The notes: a model not told the origin generated them from the sequence alone. A DNA stretch of 50,150 nt from Sporosarcina sp. ACRSM (GCF_022346545.1 NZ_JAKRNU010000019.1:1-50150), one strand, 5' to 3'; positions 40,397 to 49,343 are shown, counted from the first letter of the stretch. Translations and numbers: made by a program.

Positions 40397-41623
40397 ATGC
40401 AGAAGATCATTCAAGAAGATATTAAGTTGGCCGTAAACCATTTTTATTCCCCGGAGTATAACAAAGAGGAACTAGCTCCATTTGAAGAAACTAAAATTAA
40501 AGGGATTCATGAATTCCAAAAAACACATCGTTCGTATACAGAAACACCTCTGTATCACTTAAAAAATTTAGCCGAACATTTAAATGTTGCGGATATCAGA
40601 ATGAAGGATGAGTCACAGCGTTTTGGTCTGAATGCATTCAAAGTGATGGGCGGCATCTATGCCATTGCAAGATACTTAGCTGATCGCTTAGGTGAAAATA
40701 TTGAGAATCTATCCTTTGAAGAGTTGCAGTCACCGAAAGTGAAAGAAAAGCTTGGCGAATTGACGTTCATTACAGCGACAGACGGCAATCATGGACGGGG
40801 AGTGGCTTGGGCGGCAAGGGAGCTTGGTCATCAATCGGTCGTCTATATGCCGAAAGGATCGACAGAACGACGTTTGCAAGCAATCCGTGATGAAGGGGCC
40901 CACGCCGAAATTACAGACATCAATTACGATGACACAGTTAGAATGTGTGCAAACCTGGCTGATGAAAATGGATGGGTCCTCGTCCAGGACACGGCGTGGG
41001 ATGGTTACGAAGATATTCCCTTATGGATTATGCAAGGGTATGCATCCATCGCCAAAGAAGCCGTAGATCAGTTGGATGCAGATGGCGGACAACAACCGAC
41101 ACATATTTTCCTTCAGGCGGGGGTCGGTTCTTTCGCGGCAGCCATTGCGGGTTATATGCTTGAACATTATCGGGACGATCCGCCGATGATTGTTGTCGTC
41201 GAACCCGAACAGGCGGAGTGTTATTACCGTTCATTTTTAACGGAAGATGGAACGAGGGAAATCGTCACGGGCGATATGAACACCATTATGGCAGGGCTGT
41301 CATGCGGAGAGCCTAACACAAGTGCTTATCGCTTGTTACGTCAATATGCAAAAGGGACATTTTCGTGTAACGACAATATTGCAGCACTCGGGATGCGTCT
41401 ATATGGGAATCCGATGAAGGGTGATCCTCGAGTGATATCCGGTGAGTCTGGGGCAGTGACACTCGGCTTACTGTACTATTTGCGAAAACTGGCGAATGAC
41501 CCTGCACATGGCCAGGCGATCTCCCTTGATGCCAATTCCCGAGTTTTGCTAATCAGCACTGAAGGAGATACGGATCCAGCAACTTATCAGAAGGTTGTAT
41601 GGGAAGGACTTTGTCCGAATTAA
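40397..41623 (+). CDS. dpaL: Diaminopropionate ammonia-lyase
   Basis: The 408-residue PLP enzyme carries the lysine in RFGLNAFKVMGGIYA, TDGNHGRGVAWAARELGHQSVVYMPKGS, the glycine-rich GVGSFAAAIAGY, and SGESGAVTLGLLYYL. It closely resembles E. coli YgeX/DpaL and Salmonella DpaL, which convert 2,3-diaminopropionate to pyruvate and two ammonia via 2-aminoacrylate. The length matches (about 400). It is cotranscribed with ridA and the carbamoylase-type hydrolase behind a sigma-54 promoter. Site: AGGAGG 8 bases upstream. Confidence 0.92.
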   Translation: MQKIIQEDIKLAVNHFYSPEYNKEELAPFEETKIKGIHEFQKTHRSYTETPLYHLKNLAEHLNVADIRMKDESQRFGLNAFKVMGGIYAIARYLADRLGENIENLSFEELQSPKVKEKLGELTFITATDGNHGRGVAWAARELGHQSVVYMPKGSTERRLQAIRDEGAHAEITDINYDDTVRMCANLADENGWVLVQDTAWDGYEDIPLWIMQGYASIAKEAVDQLDADGGQQPTHIFLQAGVGSFAAAIAGYMLEHYRDDPPMIVVVEPEQAECYYRSFLTEDGTREIVTGDMNTIMAGLSCGEPNTSAYRLLRQYAKGTFSCNDNIAALGMRLYGNPMKGDPRVISGESGAVTLGLLYYLRKLANDPAHGQAISLDANSRVLLISTEGDTDPATYQKVVWEGLCPN

Positions 41624-41645
41624 GGAGTAGTTCATTCTTTAAAAA

Positions 41646-41683
41646 AGCCTAGATGAGGGATGACATCATCCCCATCTAGGAAA
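41646..41683. other. Hairpin after dpaL with T run on the opposite strand
   Basis: CCTAGATG-x-GGATG-ACAT-CATCC-x-CATCTAGG forms a stem of 13 pairs. In the operon direction it is followed by AAAAGCC, not T residues; the T run is on the reverse strand, where no gene ends. It may be an mRNA-processing or stabilising hairpin inside the operon rather than a terminator. Confidence 0.5.
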
Positions 41684-41751
41684 AGCCAATGGGTGCCTAT
41701 CTAATTAACAGATTCTCAGTAGACACATAAAAGAGTTCAGAAGAGGGTGGA

Positions 41752-42915
41752 ATGAATATGAGCAATGAAAATTTAAACAATCAACTTATGGAGTGGAGGC
41801 ATTATCTCCATTCATACCCTGAAACTGCTTTTGAAGAAGAAAATACAGCGCGGTTTGTTGCAGAGAAATTGCAGGAAATGGGTTATGAAGTGGTTACTGG
41901 CATTGGAAAAACAGGGGTAGTTGGTACATTAAAAAATGGTGATGGCCCAGGAATTATTGGAATCCGTGCGGATATGGATGCTTTGAACATTCAAGAACAA
42001 ACCAATCTACCATACTCTTCGAAATATCCAGGTAAGATGCATGCTTGCGGCCATGATGGACATGTAACGACAGCACTTGGTGCAGCGAAATTACTTGCGG
42101 ATCGAAAAAACTTTAACGGAACGGTTCGTTTCATTTTCCAACCTGCAGAGGAACACGGTGAAGGGGCACTTGCCATGCTAAAGGATGGATTATTTGAGCG
42201 TTTCCCAATTGATGAATTTTATGGGTTACACAATATGCCTGGTTTGCCAGAGGGGCAAATCCATTCCAAAGTTGGAGGGATTATGGCAAGTGAGGATAAC
42301 TTCGAAATCCGTATAAAAGGGAAAGGGGGACATGCCTCAGCTCCAAACATGGGAGTTGACGCATTGGTGACCGCTTCCCAAATCATATTAGCCTTACAAA
42401 CTATTGTATCAAGAAATATTGATCCGATTGACACTGCGGTTGTTTCTTGTACTGAAATCCATACGGACGGTACAGTCAATGTAATACCGACGAATGTTGT
42501 CATAACTGGTGACTGCAGAAGTTATAAACCGGAAGTCCAATCTCTTATTAAAGAGAGAATGCAAGCAATTTGTGGAAGTATTTGTGAGGCGAACGGGGCA
42601 ACATGCGAATTCACCTATAGAAACTCTTTTTCTCCAACAGTTAACTGGGAAGATTGTCACCATACAGTAGTGCAAGCAGCTAAAAACGTACTTGGGGAAG
42701 AAAATGTGGTTGATCATGCACAGCCGATAATGGGTTCAGAGGATTTTGGGCATTTTATTGATAAAATTCCGGGATGCTATGTCTTCCTGGGGGGGAAGCG
42801 TGAAGGAGAAGAAGTATATCCTCTTCACCATGCCAAATTTGATTATAAAGATGAAAATTTAGTTCGCGGTGCTGAATTTTTTGCTGAAATTGTTCGCTTA
42901 AAATTACCGCTTTAA
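41752..42915 (+). CDS. M20-family amidohydrolase (HipO/AbgB-like)
   Basis: The 387-residue protein shows the amidohydrolase metal sites: GIRADMDALNIQEQT, MHACGHDGHVTTALGAA, QPAEEHGEGA, GLHNMPGLPEG and GSEDFGHF, with the dimerisation domain GGHASAPNMGVDALV. The family removes acyl groups from N-acyl amino acids (hippurate, N-acetyl amino acids, p-aminobenzoyl-glutamate). It lies 128 bases after dpaL and upstream of an AGCS symporter. ATG at 41752 is taken; the ATG two codons later (41758) has better spacing from GAGGG and is possible. Confidence 0.9.
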   Translation: MNMSNENLNNQLMEWRHYLHSYPETAFEEENTARFVAEKLQEMGYEVVTGIGKTGVVGTLKNGDGPGIIGIRADMDALNIQEQTNLPYSSKYPGKMHACGHDGHVTTALGAAKLLADRKNFNGTVRFIFQPAEEHGEGALAMLKDGLFERFPIDEFYGLHNMPGLPEGQIHSKVGGIMASEDNFEIRIKGKGGHASAPNMGVDALVTASQIILALQTIVSRNIDPIDTAVVSCTEIHTDGTVNVIPTNVVITGDCRSYKPEVQSLIKERMQAICGSICEANGATCEFTYRNSFSPTVNWEDCHHTVVQAAKNVLGEENVVDHAQPIMGSEDFGHFIDKIPGCYVFLGGKREGEEVYPLHHAKFDYKDENLVRGAEFFAEIVRLKLPL

Positions 42916-42925
42916 GCAATGCTTT

Positions 42926-42975
42926 TCCCCAGTAAGTTTAATCAATTACGCCTTGGCGTAATTGGTTACTGTGGG
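42926..42975. other. Compound palindrome between amidohydrolase and AGCS gene
   Basis: CAATTACG-CCTTGG-CGTAATTG (42943-42964) lies inside a wider pairing CCCAGTAA ... TTACTGTGGG. There is no T run, so it is not a standard terminator. The following leader to 43037 has no clear promoter. Confidence 0.5.
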
Positions 42976-43037
42976 AAGACTATTCTGGAAAAATGTCGGA
43001 ATATTTTACGTAATTAATATATGAGAGGGATGTTATC

Positions 43038-44477
43038 ATGCAAGTAATATATGATATAACTGACTGGCTGTGGGCAAATGTGATCGGATATACTTTACTA
43101 GGTGTTGGTCTATACTTCACGATTAGACTAAAATTCCCTCAAGTTAAACATTTTTTCCGGGCGATTCGTACCATGAAAAAAAGTGTGCAAGGTGATGACG
43201 GAGGCGTATCTGGATTCGGTACTTTAATGGCTGCCCTCGGTGGTCAATTAGGTACAGGAAGTCTAGTGGGTGTGAGTAGTGCATTGTTTATTGGAGGTCC
43301 CGGAGCTATTTTCTGGATGTGGATGACTGCGTTGTTTGGAATGATTGTAAGTTTTAGTGAAACAGTTCTAGGGCAAGCTTTTCGGGTTAAAGATAAAGAT
43401 GGAAATTATCAAGGAGGACCAGCTTATTACATTGAAAAAGGTTTGAGAAATAAGCCATTGGCTATTATAATCTCATTTCTTTATGTATTGGGTATTGGTA
43501 TTGCAATCGCGTCTATTCAGACAAATTCAATTGCGAACGCATTTACGGGTGTAGTTAACATTCATCCAATTATTCCAGGGATAATTGTTGTGATCTTGGC
43601 ATTTTTAGTAACCATCGGAGGAATGCAAAGATTAGCGAATGTATCCACTTTTATTGTTCCCCTTATGGTAGTTGTTTACTTTTCGGTTGTACTTTATATA
43701 GTAGTCATTAATTTCGCTTATATCCCGACCATCTTTGGTGCTATCTTTGAAAGCGCATTCACAGGGAAGTCGGCAGTTGGTGGAGTGGTAGGATGGACTG
43801 TTGCAGAGGCGTTTAGAAGCGGTGTGGCCAGGGGAATGTTTTCTAATGATGCAGGGAACGGGTCTGCTGCAATCATGCATGCTTCTGCTGATGTTAAACA
43901 TCCAGTAGACCAAGGATTTTTGGGGATGATTGGTACTTTTATTACTACAATTATTATTTGTACAGCTACTGCACTGGCCATTTTGATGACCGGCGCCTTA
44001 GAATCAGGTCAGGACGGTATCTTATTATTACAAACTGCTTTCGGTTCTGTTTTAGGTAGTTTAGGTAGTTGGATTGTATTTTTTGCGATGTTTTTATTCG
44101 GATTTACGACACTATTAGCAGATATGCATTATGGTGAATCCAATTTAACATATATTTTCAAAGAAAGGAAAAAGATCCCTATTTTAGTATTCAGAGTCGT
44201 ACTAGCAATGATTCTTGTATTAGCAAGTGTTGTAAAATTGAATGTCATTTGGGCGGCTGTAGACCTAATTTTGGGAATGATTGTATTTATTAACGTACTA
44301 TCTTTAATGCTTCTTTTTAAATACGTTAGATATATTTATCAACATTATTTTAGAGAAGTTGAAAGAGGAAACGAAAATCCTAGATGGGACTATGATTTAG
44401 ATATCACCAAAATAAATTTGTCGGATGTAGACGACCCTCATTATAAAAAAGTTGCGAAAAACTCGGTTGAGATTTAA
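43038..44477 (+). CDS. AGCS-family sodium:alanine/glycine symporter
   Basis: The 479-residue protein has about eleven membrane segments and the AGCS landmarks: FGTLMAALGGQLGTGSLVGVSSALFIGGPGAIFWMWMTALFGM, YQGGPAYYIEKGL, GMFSNDAGNGSAAIMHASA and LADMHYGESNLTYIF. The family imports alanine, glycine or related small amino acids with sodium. In this operon it could import the amino acid or amino acid amide fed to the lyase and amidohydrolases. The N-terminal helix region reads FGTLMAALGGQLGTGSLVG, slightly unlike the common TALAGTIGTGNIAG, so its substrate may differ from alanine. Confidence 0.92.
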   Translation: MQVIYDITDWLWANVIGYTLLGVGLYFTIRLKFPQVKHFFRAIRTMKKSVQGDDGGVSGFGTLMAALGGQLGTGSLVGVSSALFIGGPGAIFWMWMTALFGMIVSFSETVLGQAFRVKDKDGNYQGGPAYYIEKGLRNKPLAIIISFLYVLGIGIAIASIQTNSIANAFTGVVNIHPIIPGIIVVILAFLVTIGGMQRLANVSTFIVPLMVVVYFSVVLYIVVINFAYIPTIFGAIFESAFTGKSAVGGVVGWTVAEAFRSGVARGMFSNDAGNGSAAIMHASADVKHPVDQGFLGMIGTFITTIIICTATALAILMTGALESGQDGILLLQTAFGSVLGSLGSWIVFFAMFLFGFTTLLADMHYGESNLTYIFKERKKIPILVFRVVLAMILVLASVVKLNVIWAAVDLILGMIVFINVLSLMLLFKYVRYIYQHYFREVERGNENPRWDYDLDITKINLSDVDDPHYKKVAKNSVEI

Positions 44478-44489
44478 TCGACTGATAAA

Positions 44490-44535
44490 GCAAGCGTCAA
44501 ATAGCTCACACCTAGTATTTGACGCTTACTTTTAT
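44490..44535 (+). terminator. Terminator after the AGCS gene
   Basis: AAGCGTCAAATA pairs with TATTTGACGCTT (12 perfect pairs, loop 12), followed by ACTTTTAT. It suggests that the next two genes have their own promoter or rely on read-through. Confidence 0.75.
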
Positions 44536-44705
44536 ATGAGAAAACATTTAATTTGGGCGTTAGACTAGTTGCGCTGGAAAAATAAAATCTAGGGCTCACA
44601 AATAGAGCAGGGAAATTATAGACACTATTAAAAAATGATTGAAAAGTGTGCGAAGGATAGGTACCATTAATAAATGGACTTTATCATGCTAAAGAGGTGA
44701 AAGAA

Positions 44706-45890
44706 ATGAATCGAAACGAAATTGCTTTGAAAATAGAAGAAATGTTTCCAGAAACGATTGAATGGCGGCGTTACTTGCATGAACGTCCGGAATTATCCTT
44801 TGAAGAACATCAAACTTCACAATATATAGTAGATCGACTCAGTGAAATGGATGGCTTGGAGATTAGCCGTCCGACGAAGACAAGTGTCATTGCCAGATTG
44901 AAAGGGGCTTTTCCGGGGAAAACGACTGCATTGCGAGCGGATATTGATGCGCTCCCGATCCACGAGGAGACGGATCTCCCTTTTGCTTCCCAAAAGGAAG
45001 GCGTCATGCACGCTTGTGCCCATGACGGTCATACGGCTTCACTTTTAGGTGCTGCCAAAGTGCTCACTTCCATGAAAGAACAATTACATGGGGACATTCT
45101 GTTTATTTTCCAACATGCGGAGGAGCTGCCCCCAGGCGGTGCGCAGGAAATGGTGGCTGCAGGAGTACTGGACGGTGTAGATCAAGTGCTTGGTTTGCAC
45201 TTGATGTCCACGCTTCCGCTTGGAACGATCGGCGTGCGTCATGATGCCATCACTGCGGCAAGCGATTTGTTCGAGATTACGATCCAAGGAAAAGGCGGAC
45301 ATTCCTCACAACCTGAAATGACAGTGGATCCATTGAGCATCGGTGCGCAAATGGTGTCAGCTTTGAATCATATTGTTTCCCGGAGAGTCGGTCCGCTTGA
45401 ATCTGCTGTTGTTTCAGTGACAAGATTCCTTGGCGGTGGAGAGGCGCTCAACGTCATTCCGGATCGTGTGGAAATTGGTGGATCAGTAAGGACGCTAGAT
45501 CAAGACGTTCGCGAAAAAGTTAGAAACGCCATTGAGCAGATCATGGAAGGTTTGGCAGCTGCAAACGGCGCCACGGCCACATTGAAATATACGTACGGTT
45601 ATGATTCGGTGGTTAATGATCAGCATGTAACGCAAAAGGTTGCAGACACAGTAGCGACCTATATTCCTGAAGAAGCGATTGAGTGGATTGATCCGATGCT
45701 TGGAGGGGAAGACTTCTCGGCTTTCAGCAATGAAGTGCCAAGCTGTTATGTCATGATCGGTGCGAAAAATGAAGAAAAAGGGATTGTGCATCCGCATCAT
45801 CACCCGAAATTCGACATTGACGAAGCGGCAATGCTAGCTGCTTTGAAGTTCCATGTGTACTGTGCTTTGACGATGAATGAAGAGAAGTAA
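44706..45890 (+). CDS. M20-family amidohydrolase, second copy
   Basis: The 394-residue protein has ALRADIDALPIHEET, MHACAHDGHTASLLGAA, QHAEELPPGGA, GLHLMSTLPLG, GGHSSQPEMTVDPL, LGGEDFSAF and HHHPKFDID. It is a paralogue of the 41752-42915 gene (about 40 percent by eye) but the motif CGHDGH reads CAHDGH and QPAEE reads QHAEE, so they may act on different substrates. It lies 51 bases before an AbgT transporter, as abgA/abgB lie beside abgT in E. coli. Inference: hydrolyses an imported N-acyl amino acid. ATG at 44706 follows AGAGGTG. Confidence 0.9.
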   Translation: MNRNEIALKIEEMFPETIEWRRYLHERPELSFEEHQTSQYIVDRLSEMDGLEISRPTKTSVIARLKGAFPGKTTALRADIDALPIHEETDLPFASQKEGVMHACAHDGHTASLLGAAKVLTSMKEQLHGDILFIFQHAEELPPGGAQEMVAAGVLDGVDQVLGLHLMSTLPLGTIGVRHDAITAASDLFEITIQGKGGHSSQPEMTVDPLSIGAQMVSALNHIVSRRVGPLESAVVSVTRFLGGGEALNVIPDRVEIGGSVRTLDQDVREKVRNAIEQIMEGLAAANGATATLKYTYGYDSVVNDQHVTQKVADTVATYIPEEAIEWIDPMLGGEDFSAFSNEVPSCYVMIGAKNEEKGIVHPHHHPKFDIDEAAMLAALKFHVYCALTMNEEK

Positions 45891-45940
45891 GACTTTCTAT
45901 AACGGGAAACGTTGTTGCTGATAGAGGGAAGGGGTTTAAG

Positions 45941-47464
45941 ATGAGTGAGAAACAAAAGACCAGTTTTGTGAACCGGTTTTTAAATAAAATTGAAGTGGCG
46001 GGTAATAAGTTGCCTGACCCGATCCTTATCTTCATCCTATTGATGGGGGTCATTTTAGTGGGCTCGTTTGTCGCCTCCTTGTTCAATTTGAAGGCGACAA
46101 ATCCCGTGACAGGCGAAGTGATTGAAGCTGTCAACTTGTTATCGGGCGAAGGTTTATTGAAGATTTTAACGGAAAGCATTAATAATTTCAGTACGTTCCC
46201 GCCGCTTGGCATGGTGCTTGTCGTCATGATCGGTGTCGGGCTTGCTGAGAAAACGGGTTATTTTGAAACGGCAATGAAGCGTGTCATTGAAGTGGCACCT
46301 CGTGCACTCATTATTCCGACAATGATTTTAGTCGGCATCATTGGGACTGTAGCAGGGGATGCAGGACCGGTTATTTTACCGCCAATTGCTGCCATGGTAA
46401 TGATCAAACTAGGGTATCATCCATTTGCAGGTTTGGTCATGGCTTATGCCGCAACATTAGGCGCGTTTGGATCGAATTTGGTGTTAGGGATGGCCGATGC
46501 ACTCGTACTTGGTTTTACAGAGCCCGCTGCTCAGCTCGTCAATCCGGATTATGTGGGAAATATCGCGATGAACTACTATTTCATGGCTGCATCTACGATT
46601 TTCCTGCTCGTTATCATTTATGTGGTCACGACAAAGCTAACCATTCCACGACTTGGAGCCTATGCAGGGCAGGTCATGGATGATAAAAAGTTAACACCAA
46701 CGCAGATTGCGGGATTGCGCTGGGCAAATATTTCAGCAGTTATTACAGCTGTTGTGATACTCGCCCTTGCAATTCCGGAAAACGGTTTGCTGCGGAATGC
46801 TGAAACGGGCTCGCTCATTACGAATTCACCGCTGATGAATTCTGCCGTTTTCATTATCACGATTCTGTTTTTCGTACCTGGGTTAGTGTATGGATTAAAG
46901 GTGAAGACCATTCGTTCATCCAAAGACTTCGGGAATCTATTGAGTGAATCAATGGGAACGATGGGGAGCTATATTGTCCTTGTATTTTTTGCAGCTCAAA
47001 TGCTTGCGTACTTCAATTGGAGTAATTTGGGACCTATTCTTGCGATTAAAGGTGCGGGGGCCCTTGAAGCGATGAAAGTTGAGGGGGTACCTTTAATTGT
47101 CGGCTTCATTATTTTGACAATGGCCATCAATTTACTCATCGGAAGTGCTTCCGCAAAGTGGGCGATTTTGGCACCGATTTTCGTTCCGATGTTTATGTAT
47201 CTCGGGTATGACCCGGCATTTACGCAAATGATTTATCGGGTCGGTGATTCGATTACAAATCCGATTACACCTGTTTTGCCATATTTACCACTGTTATTGG
47301 CATTTGCCAAGAAATACGACAAAAATGTTGGACTTGGCACACTCATTGCGAATTTACTGCCCTATTCAGTTGTCTTATTCTTTGCCTGGACGATATTTAC
47401 AGTCGTTTGGTATCTACTAGGCATTCCAGTCGGACCGAACGGACCTATCTTTTTGCCAAATTAA
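45941..47464 (+). CDS. AbgT-family transporter
   Basis: The 507-residue protein has about 11-13 membrane segments and AbgT signatures: NRFLNKIEVAGNKLPDPILIFILL, NNFSTFPPLGMVLVVMIGVGLAEKTGYFE, GTVAGDAGPVILPPIAAMVMIKLGYHPFAGLVMAYAATLGAFGSNLVLGMADALVLGFTEPAA, and GSASAKWAILAPIFVPMFMYLGYDPAFTQMIYRVGDSITNPITPVLPYLPLLLAF. AbgT imports p-aminobenzoyl-glutamate in E. coli, and other members export sulfonamides. Its pairing with an M20 amidohydrolase argues for uptake of an amide-linked amino acid. Confidence 0.93.
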   Translation: MSEKQKTSFVNRFLNKIEVAGNKLPDPILIFILLMGVILVGSFVASLFNLKATNPVTGEVIEAVNLLSGEGLLKILTESINNFSTFPPLGMVLVVMIGVGLAEKTGYFETAMKRVIEVAPRALIIPTMILVGIIGTVAGDAGPVILPPIAAMVMIKLGYHPFAGLVMAYAATLGAFGSNLVLGMADALVLGFTEPAAQLVNPDYVGNIAMNYYFMAASTIFLLVIIYVVTTKLTIPRLGAYAGQVMDDKKLTPTQIAGLRWANISAVITAVVILALAIPENGLLRNAETGSLITNSPLMNSAVFIITILFFVPGLVYGLKVKTIRSSKDFGNLLSESMGTMGSYIVLVFFAAQMLAYFNWSNLGPILAIKGAGALEAMKVEGVPLIVGFIILTMAINLLIGSASAKWAILAPIFVPMFMYLGYDPAFTQMIYRVGDSITNPITPVLPYLPLLLAFAKKYDKNVGLGTLIANLLPYSVVLFFAWTIFTVVWYLLGIPVGPNGPIFLPN

Positions 47465-47465
47465 T

Positions 47466-47518
47466 CATACCGGGTTCTAAAACAAACTAAAATTGTTTTA
47501 GAGCTCGGTATTTTTATG
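47466..47518 (+). terminator. Terminator after the abgT-type gene
   Basis: ACCG...CTAAAACAA pairs with TTGTTTTAG...CGGT and is followed by ATTTTTA. A second hairpin follows 25 bases later, so the cluster end is doubly closed. Confidence 0.8.
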
Positions 47519-47541
47519 TCCATTCTCTTATATACATAACC

Positions 47542-47587
47542 CGAAAATTATCCTCAGTAATTGAATTGCTGAGGATAATTTTTTCTC
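47542..47587 (+). terminator. Second tandem terminator
   Basis: AAATTATCCTCAG pairs with CTGAGGATAATTT (13 perfect pairs) and is followed by TTTTC. The A run upstream makes it bidirectional. Confidence 0.8.
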
Positions 47588-47639
47588 CAATTTTAGTAAC
47601 TGCTAAACGACAAAAAAGTATTTATCGTAAATTAGTTAC

Positions 47640-47686
47640 TTGACTAACTCATAGGTTGATTGTATAGTTACTTACATAAAGTAAGT
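47640..47686 (+). promoter_or_regulatory. Promoter with inverted repeat, upstream of the LLM monooxygenase
   Basis: TTGACT (47640-47645) and TATAGT (47663-47668) are spaced by 17 bases. The inverted repeat ACTTAC-ATAAA-GTAAGT (47670-47686) starts 2 bases after the -10 box, and TAGTTACTT occurs both here and at the -35 box. Such GTAAGTA-type repeats are typical operators of HxlR/MarR redox regulators in Firmicutes. No regulator gene is adjacent. Confidence 0.65.
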
Positions 47687-47737
47687 TGATGGTGATTTGT
47701 TTAAAAAGTCTAAAGAAAAGTTGGGAGATCGTACACA

Positions 47738-48820
47738 ATGCATGAAAGCGAAGGAATTGAAATTGGTCTTTATACACTTGGCGATATCGTAGCGGATCCG
47801 TTTACAGGAAAAACGATTAGTGCAGGACAAAGAATAAAAGAAATCATGGCGGCAGCACAACTTGCCGACGAGGCTGGACTTGATATTTTCGGGGTTGGTG
47901 AACATCATCGACTCGACTATGCCATTTCCTCGCCGCCTGTCGTTTTGGCTTCCATCGCTCAAATGACAGAACGCATCAAGCTGACAAGCGCAACGACAGT
48001 GTTAAGCACGATTGATCCGGTTCGTTTATTTGAGGACTTTGCTACATTGGATTTGCTATCGGATGGGCGGGCAGAAATCATTGCAGGCCGTGGTGCATTT
48101 GTGGAGTCATTTCCTCTGTTCGGTTATGACACAAATGACTATGATGCCTTGTTCACGGAAAATCTTGACTTATTATTAAAGCTTAACGAAAACGAGAGAA
48201 TGACTTGGAATGGTCACTTCCGTCCGTCATTGAGAAATGCTGAAATTGCACCCCGCCCTTTACAGAAAGAATTGCCCGTATGGGTCGGTGTAGGAGGAAC
48301 ACCAAGCAGTGCTGCCCGTGCCGGTAAATCGGGTGTCGGAATGGCGCTGGCAATCCTGGGCGGTGATCCCGCGCGATTTAAGCCATTGGTGGATGTCTAT
48401 CATCAAGCGGGCCTCGAAGCGGGGCATGATGAGGATGATCTCAAAGTCGGTGTAACGGGTCATGCGTATATTGCAGAGACGACGCAACAAGCAAAAGATG
48501 AATTCTATCCGTATTACTCAAATTATTGGTCATACGTAAACGGTCAGCGTGGGATGGTCTCAGGGAAATTGACACGAACTGATTTTGAAGAGCTCACGGC
48601 TCCCGAAACTGCTTTATTCGTAGGAAGCCCTCAACAGATCGTTGAGAAAATTCTACGTCAATACGAACTTTTTGGACACCGACGTTTCATGGCCCAGATG
48701 GATATTGGCGGCTTGCCGTTTGAAAAAGTGGCGAAGAGTATTGAATTATTAGCGACAGAGGTCGCTCCAATCGTCCGAAAAGCGACAAGGAAAGATCAAG
48801 CATCGACAGGTATTCATTGA
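47738..48820 (+). CDS. Luciferase-like (LLM class) flavin-dependent oxidoreductase
   Basis: The 360-residue protein has the luciferase-like barrel: GLYTLGDIVADPFTGKTISAGQRIKEIMAAAQLADEAGLDIFGVGEHHRLDYAISSPPVVLASIA, then TSATTVLSTIDPVRLFEDFATLDLLSDGRAEIIAGRGAF and PLQKELPVWVGVGGTPSSAARAGKSGVGMALAILGG. The EHHR motif is the flavin/active-site region. Members oxidise small organics with reduced flavin. It is followed by a DoxX-type gene and has a repressor-like inverted repeat over its promoter, so induction by quinone, aldehyde or thiol stress is a reasonable guess. Confidence 0.9.
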   Translation: MHESEGIEIGLYTLGDIVADPFTGKTISAGQRIKEIMAAAQLADEAGLDIFGVGEHHRLDYAISSPPVVLASIAQMTERIKLTSATTVLSTIDPVRLFEDFATLDLLSDGRAEIIAGRGAFVESFPLFGYDTNDYDALFTENLDLLLKLNENERMTWNGHFRPSLRNAEIAPRPLQKELPVWVGVGGTPSSAARAGKSGVGMALAILGGDPARFKPLVDVYHQAGLEAGHDEDDLKVGVTGHAYIAETTQQAKDEFYPYYSNYWSYVNGQRGMVSGKLTRTDFEELTAPETALFVGSPQQIVEKILRQYELFGHRRFMAQMDIGGLPFEKVAKSIELLATEVAPIVRKATRKDQASTGIH

Positions 48821-48856
48821 GCAAAATAAAAAAAGATTAGTAGAGGAGTATGAATA

Positions 48857-49267
48857 ATGGTAAAAAAATATGAGTTAGGTTTATTAATTCTTCGAGTTAT
48901 GTTGGGAATCACGTTCCTGATCCACGGTATCGCAAAGTTTCAAATGGGTCTTGGGAATGTAGCGGGTTGGTTTGAAAGTATTGGCATTTTAGGTTTTCTC
49001 GGTTCTGTCGTAGCTTTCATTGAACTTTTGGGAGGAATCGCATTAATTTTAGGGATCGGAACTAGACTTGTCTCGGCATTAATTGCGATTGTGATGATTG
49101 GAGCTATCTTTACGGTGAAATTGTCTGCGGGCTTCATGGGAGCTGAAACAGCGGGTTATGAATTGGATGTGGCTTTATTAGCCATGGCAGTTGTCCTGCT
49201 GATCAACGGAAGCCAATTGCTTTCGTTAGACAGTAAATTTTTTGGATCGGCTGAAGGAACGAACTGA
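48857..49267 (+). CDS. DoxX-family membrane protein (CatD/MhqP-like)
   Basis: The 136-residue protein has four membrane segments and the DoxX pattern: LLILRVMLGITFLIHGIAKF, GILGFLGSVVAFIELLGGIALILGIGTRLVSALIAIVMIGAIFTVKL, and ELDVALLAMAVVLLINGSQLLSLD. In B. subtilis the DoxX proteins CatD and MhqP are encoded with ring-cleaving or quinone-detoxifying enzymes. It lies 36 bases after the LLM oxidoreductase, in the same operon, with AGGAG upstream. Confidence 0.92.
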   Translation: MVKKYELGLLILRVMLGITFLIHGIAKFQMGLGNVAGWFESIGILGFLGSVVAFIELLGGIALILGIGTRLVSALIAIVMIGAIFTVKLSAGFMGAETAGYELDVALLAMAVVLLINGSQLLSLDSKFFGSAEGTN

Positions 49268-49278
49268 TAATAGAATCG

Positions 49279-49330
49279 AAAAGCCTAATTCCTCATTTAT
49301 GACAGTGAGAAATTAGGCTTTTTTATTTTT
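49279..49330 (+). terminator. Terminator of the LLM-DoxX operon
   Basis: AAGCCTAATT (49281-49290) pairs with AATTAGGCTT (49311-49320) around an inner CTCA/TGAG helix, followed by TTTTATTTTT. Confidence 0.88.
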
Positions 49331-49343
49331 AACAATTTAGGGC

